Shown here piece after piece: positions 7,002 to 9,346 of a stretch of DNA of 9,346 nucleotides (positions within the stretch are counted from its first letter, which is position 1; each line of letters begins with the position of its first letter). The DNA is from Desulfuromonadaceae bacterium (lineage in GTDB: Bacteria > Desulfobacterota > Desulfuromonadia > Desulfuromonadales > Geopsychrobacteraceae): contig DAOWKG010000118.1 of assembly GCA_030639985.1 (NCBI GenBank), positions 1 through 9,346 of the forward strand, written 5' to 3'. Under the pieces are notes generated by a model. It made no database searches. It was given only the letters and a program-made list of their open reading frames with translations, and was not told the origin of the DNA. Made by a program: the position numbers and the translations under genes.

Positions 7002-7381
7002 CATTTACACCACGCAGATTAACCCGTCCACCGACAAAATACCATCACAACCTATGAGCCGGTATGTCTTTACACCAAGACCCTTATCTATTGGTAATCA
7101 CAACAAAGTTCCTGCTGGAAAAGCGACTCGAAAAACATCGTTACGGCCAAGACCGACCAGCATGATGTAATACGCATGGCGGAAAACCAACTCCGTTTGC
7201 ATTATGCCTAAAAAAATCGATATTGGAGGTTATTCGTAGCGACCCGCCTTTACTTCTTCATTAAGCACTATACTCATCTGTTATTTCTACAGTTTTTAAC
7301 AACATCAGAACTCAACGTAAATTCTAATTATTAATAAAAACTCTTTAATTACAATTAATTGCAACTTATTTATTAATTAAG

Positions 7382-7409
7382 TTGAATATGCTGATAAAAT
7401 AAATATAAT
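7382..7409 (+). promoter_or_regulatory. Strong sigma-70-like promoter of the response regulator
   Basis: TTGAAT (7382-7387, 4 of 6 to the -35 consensus) and a perfect TATAAT (7404-7409) are 16 bases apart in an AT-rich setting. A transcript from about 7416 would have a leader of roughly 187 bases before the GTG start at 7603. The inverted repeat 7362-7384 overlaps the -35 box and could be an operator. Confidence 0.6.
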
Positions 7410-7470
7410 AAGTTTCATCAAATTGTCCTTGCAGGAATAGTTTAAGAAAGCTTCTCTTGGAATAGTGCCA

Positions 7471-7516
7471 TGGTGGTAGCCACCAAAAACATCATAGCAA
7501 TAACGGATGTTTGCTA
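7471..7516 (+). promoter_or_regulatory. Dyads in the response-regulator mRNA leader
   Basis: TGGTGG (7471-7476) pairs with CCACCA (7480-7485) around 3 bases, and TAGCAA (7495-7500) pairs with TTGCTA (7511-7516) around 10 bases. Both would be in the leader of the regulator transcript. A 16-codon reading frame (ATG at 7470, TGA at 7518-7520) spans them, with only a weak ribosome site. They may be RNA structure or protein sites; no riboswitch class is recognised. Confidence 0.3.
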
Positions 7517-7602
7517 CTGAGATTCAACTAAGTTACGGAACTCTAAATGACAATTCTCTTGCCAGTTACTGGACAACACCACAAAAGAAAATGAGTTGAA
7601 TT

Positions 7603-8883
7603 GTGAAAAATGTTCTTATCATTGATGACGAAAAATCCTTTTTGCTCTCCCTGAAAGATGGTTTGAGCAAACATAAAAACACTTTTCAGCTGTTTACGGC
7701 CGGAAATGGTTGTGAGGCTGTTGATGTCCTGAGCTCGATAGCCATTGATCTATTGGTAACCGATCTGCAAATGCCGGAAATGAACGGTTTCGAGGTTCTC
7801 GCCTGGGTTAGACGCCACCAGCCTCAGCTACCGGTTATCGTCATGTCGGCCTTCGGGACATCGGAAATAGAATCCCGCCTGGCCAAGACGGATACGCTGC
7901 AATTTCTGGATAAACCTCTTGATCTGGACATGCTTGAAGAAGCTATTTTCAATGGGCTGAATGCTGAAGAAAAAAGCTTTATCCACGGCATTACCCTGGC
8001 AACATTCCTTCAGTTGATGAAAGCGGAAAGAAAAACCTGCACATTGAAGGTCACTACTTCCGGCCGGTCCGCCTATCTTTATTTCAGGCGCGGTGAACTG
8101 ATTAATGCTGAGCTTGATGGTCTTGAAGGAATGCCTGCGGCTCTGGAAGTTGTTGCCTGGGATGATGCCGAAATTGAAATGGACGCTATCTGTCCGCGTC
8201 AGGACGATGTAATCAATTTGCCGATGGAACATGTATTGATGGAGGCTTTCAGACTTAAGGACGAGGCTGTAGAAATGGGGAAAGCCGGATCGTCTGAAGT
8301 TTCTGCAACTATGGTTAGTGATCCACTTGAAAAAAGCACATCAAAGACTTCAAAGCAGGAAATGAATGTTGACGATATGCCGAAAAAGAGCTCGAAAAAA
8401 CAAAGTGATTCGACATCCGGTCGGGTTGCTGAAAGCCCTGGCACAAAAAAGGCTTCAAATCAGAAAACAAACACCATGACTAAAGGAGTCAGCATCATGC
8501 AAGAAGTATTAGAAGGATTGAAAAAGATTAAGGGATTTATGGCCGTAGGAGTTTTTTCTTCTGATGGCGAACTTATGGCGGAACTATCAATGACCAATGA
8601 CATGCATCTGGGAGAAGTAGGAGCAATGACTAACGACATTCTCCTCAAGGCACAGGAAGAAACAGATATCATGGGTGTAGGTAGAGGGTCCATGATACAT
8701 ATTGCCGCCCCCAAAGCTCACCTTTTGATGAGATGTCTCAACGAAAATACTGATTTCCACTCAAGTGAGCCAGGACGGGCACATGTACATTTGCTGCTAG
8801 CACTTGAAGCTGATGGCAATATTGCACTCGGCAAGATGCAGATGGAAAAAGTGATCCAGCAACTTGCCAGCGACTTACGCTAA
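7603..8883 (+). CDS. Response regulator with PATAN (DUF4388) and Roadblock/LC7 domains
   Basis: This 426-residue cytosolic signalling protein has three parts. Residues 1-118 are a receiver domain with the acidic pocket D8/D9/E10, phospho-acceptor D54 (in VTDLQMP), S82 and K104 (in LDKP). Residues about 125-222 match the PATAN/DUF4388 pattern: HGITLATFLQLM, then LYFRRGELINA and the ALEVVAW stretch. Residues about 225-298 are a low-complexity linker rich in Lys, Ser and Thr. Residues about 299-426 look like a Roadblock/LC7 domain, the dimerising fold of MglB-type regulators of small Ras-like GTPases. There is no DNA-binding or enzymatic output, so the output is likely a protein-protein contact. 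The start is GTG: the only nearby in-frame ATG (7591) is followed by a stop. The gene is divergent from the cytochrome operon. An internal start (8497) may yield the Roadblock part alone. Confidence 0.9.
   Translation: MKNVLIIDDEKSFLLSLKDGLSKHKNTFQLFTAGNGCEAVDVLSSIAIDLLVTDLQMPEMNGFEVLAWVRRHQPQLPVIVMSAFGTSEIESRLAKTDTLQFLDKPLDLDMLEEAIFNGLNAEEKSFIHGITLATFLQLMKAERKTCTLKVTTSGRSAYLYFRRGELINAELDGLEGMPAALEVVAWDDAEIEMDAICPRQDDVINLPMEHVLMEAFRLKDEAVEMGKAGSSEVSATMVSDPLEKSTSKTSKQEMNVDDMPKKSSKKQSDSTSGRVAESPGTKKASNQKTNTMTKGVSIMQEVLEGLKKIKGFMAVGVFSSDGELMAELSMTNDMHLGEVGAMTNDILLKAQEETDIMGVGRGSMIHIAAPKAHLLMRCLNENTDFHSSEPGRAHVHLLLALEADGNIALGKMQMEKVIQQLASDLR
8482..8499 (+). promoter_or_regulatory. Internal Shine-Dalgarno and in-frame ATG within the regulator gene
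   Basis: AAAGGAG (8482-8488) lies eight bases before an ATG at 8497-8499 that is in frame with the regulator (codon 299). It sits at the boundary between the charged linker and the Roadblock domain. Translation from here would give a free 128-residue Roadblock/LC7 protein. The signal is much stronger than the one before the GTG at 7603. A second in-frame ATG at 8476 lies before the Shine-Dalgarno. Confidence 0.6.
8497..8883 (+). CDS. Possible stand-alone Roadblock/LC7 protein from an internal start
   Basis: This nested, same-frame product of 128 residues begins MQEVLEGLKKIKG and ends with the regulator's own stop. Its length is typical of free-standing bacterial Roadblock proteins, and its first residue falls where the domain begins. 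The excellent ribosome site just upstream supports expression. It could form homodimers or heterodimers with the Roadblock part of the full-length regulator. An alternative reading is that it marks a recent fusion of two once-adjacent genes, with the old start signal retained as coding sequence. Confidence 0.45.
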   Translation: MQEVLEGLKKIKGFMAVGVFSSDGELMAELSMTNDMHLGEVGAMTNDILLKAQEETDIMGVGRGSMIHIAAPKAHLLMRCLNENTDFHSSEPGRAHVHLLLALEADGNIALGKMQMEKVIQQLASDLR

Positions 8884-8918
8884 AAACATAGACCCTGTTA
8901 TTTCATTTTCAAATCTCC

Positions 8919-8953
8919 GGACAAGAGCTCTGGTAAAATCAGAGCTCTTGTCC
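8919..8953. terminator. Perfect 14-bp inverted repeat between regulator and PHP gene
   Basis: GGACAAGAGCTCTG (8919-8932) is the exact reverse complement of 8940-8953, around the 7-base loop GTAAAAT. It begins 36 bases after the regulator stop and ends 23 bases before the PHP start. The hairpin is long and perfect, but no T run follows on either side, so it is not a classical intrinsic terminator. It may act as a partial terminator, as an mRNA end-protecting or processing structure, or as a protein-binding operator. Confidence 0.6.
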
Positions 8954-8976
8954 AACCTAGATATAGAGCCCGACAA

Positions 8977-9346
8977 ATGGAAAAATATCGTATTGATCTG
9001 CATGTTCATACAAACCGCTATTCACCCTGTGCCGAAACTCTTGATCCGGAAAAGCTAGGGCAAGCGGCCAGCAAAGCAGGTCTTGACGGTCTTGTTCTTG
9101 CTGAACACGACGCGATGTGGACTGAAAAAGAAGTGCAAGCCCTAGAGCAGAACATTGACTATAAAATAAAAATTTATCGTGGTGTCGAAGTTAGTAGCAG
9201 TGATGGACACTTTGTCATAATCGGCTTAAAAGATATGGCCGGCATTCGGGTCGGCATTTCAGCTGCGGAACTGTTTGCAATCACAAGAAAAGAAAACGCG
9301 GTTGTTATCCTAGCTCATCCATACCGTTTCGGGTGCAAATCAAAGC
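8977..9346 (+). CDS. PHP-domain metallohydrolase, N-terminal part (runs off window)
   Basis: The first 123 residues of a PHP-family protein (polymerase and histidinol phosphatase fold) are present; the 3' end lies beyond the window. Metal-site motifs are in order: DLHVHT with H9 and H11, AEHD (E43, H44, D45), GVEVSS with E71, GH with H78, and AHPYR with H114. Such stand-alone PHP proteins are usually metal-dependent phosphoesterases acting on nucleotides or sugar phosphates; the substrate cannot be told. ATG at 8977 is the only start that gives a normal PHP N-terminus; upstream in-frame codons contain no ATG. The ribosome site is weak. It lies 93 bases after the regulator with the perfect inverted repeat between, so co-transcription is possible but not certain. 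Confidence 0.9.
   Translation, partial: MEKYRIDLHVHTNRYSPCAETLDPEKLGQAASKAGLDGLVLAEHDAMWTEKEVQALEQNIDYKIKIYRGVEVSSSDGHFVIIGLKDMAGIRVGISAAELFAITRKENAVVILAHPYRFGCKSK

Larger units (their letters stand above)
6930..7602. other. 673-bp divergent intergenic region
   Basis: This region lies between the divergent 49-heme cytochrome and response-regulator genes. The end next to the cytochrome gene holds that gene's candidate promoter and two dyads. The direct repeat TTTACACCA occurs at 7004-7012 and 7069-7077 (65 bases apart). Positions 7064-7202 contain short overlapping reading frames on both strands (33 and 34 codons) with no recognised homology. Positions 7300-7415 are strongly AT-rich, with an inverted repeat CAACTTA/TAAGTTG (7362-7368 and 7378-7384) directly before the regulator's promoter. 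The remainder is the regulator's long leader. No tRNA, other RNA gene or insertion sequence is seen. Confidence 0.7.

Noticed and set aside
6941..7060. A sigma-54 promoter for the cytochrome operon.
   Set aside because: The closest TGG...TGC pairs on the minus strand have the wrong -24/-12 spacing.
6930..7602. A GEMM-type (cyclic dinucleotide) riboswitch before the cytochrome operon or the regulator.
   Set aside because: Such riboswitches do precede cytochrome genes in Geobacter relatives, but I do not see the conserved GEMM core or its tetraloop-receptor arrangement on either strand.
8864..9058. A 64-residue plus-strand frame crossing the regulator end and the PHP start.
   Set aside because: It overlaps the PHP gene in another frame and includes the inverted repeat; the PHP frame has all metal-site motifs.

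Overview
The window looks like chromosomal DNA of a moderate-GC, respiratory, metal- or electrode-reducing type of bacterium, most plausibly in the Desulfuromonadia (Geobacter/Desulfuromonas relatives, formerly Deltaproteobacteria). The grounds are multiheme c-type cytochromes with very high heme counts, a response regulator that combines a PATAN/DUF4388 domain with a Roadblock/LC7 domain, and a deltaproteobacterial-style split trp cluster. The lineage is an inference from gene content; no marker gene in the window fixes it.

Layout. Positions 1-218 are a spacer holding a tandem hexamer repeat and two hairpins. Positions 219-2804 (minus strand) carry the tryptophan genes trpG-trpD-trpC. trpD and trpC overlap by 4 bp, while trpG and trpD are split by a 187-bp gap that contains a long inverted-repeat element. 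Neither trpE nor trpF is adjacent within the window. Positions 2934-2968 are a strong intrinsic terminator. Positions 3028-6929 (minus strand) are a two-gene cytochrome operon: a 1019-residue secreted protein with 49 CXXCH heme-binding motifs, followed with a 4-bp overlap by a 281-residue secreted protein with 12 CXXCH motifs. Positions 6930-7602 are a 673-bp divergent intergenic region with candidate promoters in both directions, several dyads and an AT-rich core. Positions 7603-8883 (plus strand) encode a 426-residue response regulator (REC + PATAN + Lys/Ser-rich linker + Roadblock). It has a textbook Shine-Dalgarno and an in-frame ATG exactly where the Roadblock part begins. A perfect 14-bp-arm inverted repeat follows, and then a PHP-family metallohydrolase gene (8977 onward) runs off the window end.

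How the parts fit. trpG, trpD and trpC supply three tryptophan-biosynthesis activities (glutamine amidotransferase subunit, phosphoribosyl transfer, indole-ring closure). The cytochrome pair would form a 61-heme electron-carrying system in the periplasm or outside the cell. Both proteins are built from the same tetraheme module: twelve modules in the large one (one carries a fifth heme) and three in the small one. The modules in the large protein are of two types that largely alternate. The divergently transcribed regulator has no DNA-binding domain and probably signals through protein-protein contacts; a link to the cytochromes is suggested only by position.

The most noteworthy items are the giant modular 49-heme cytochrome with its 12-heme partner, and the probable second product (free Roadblock protein) from within the response-regulator gene.
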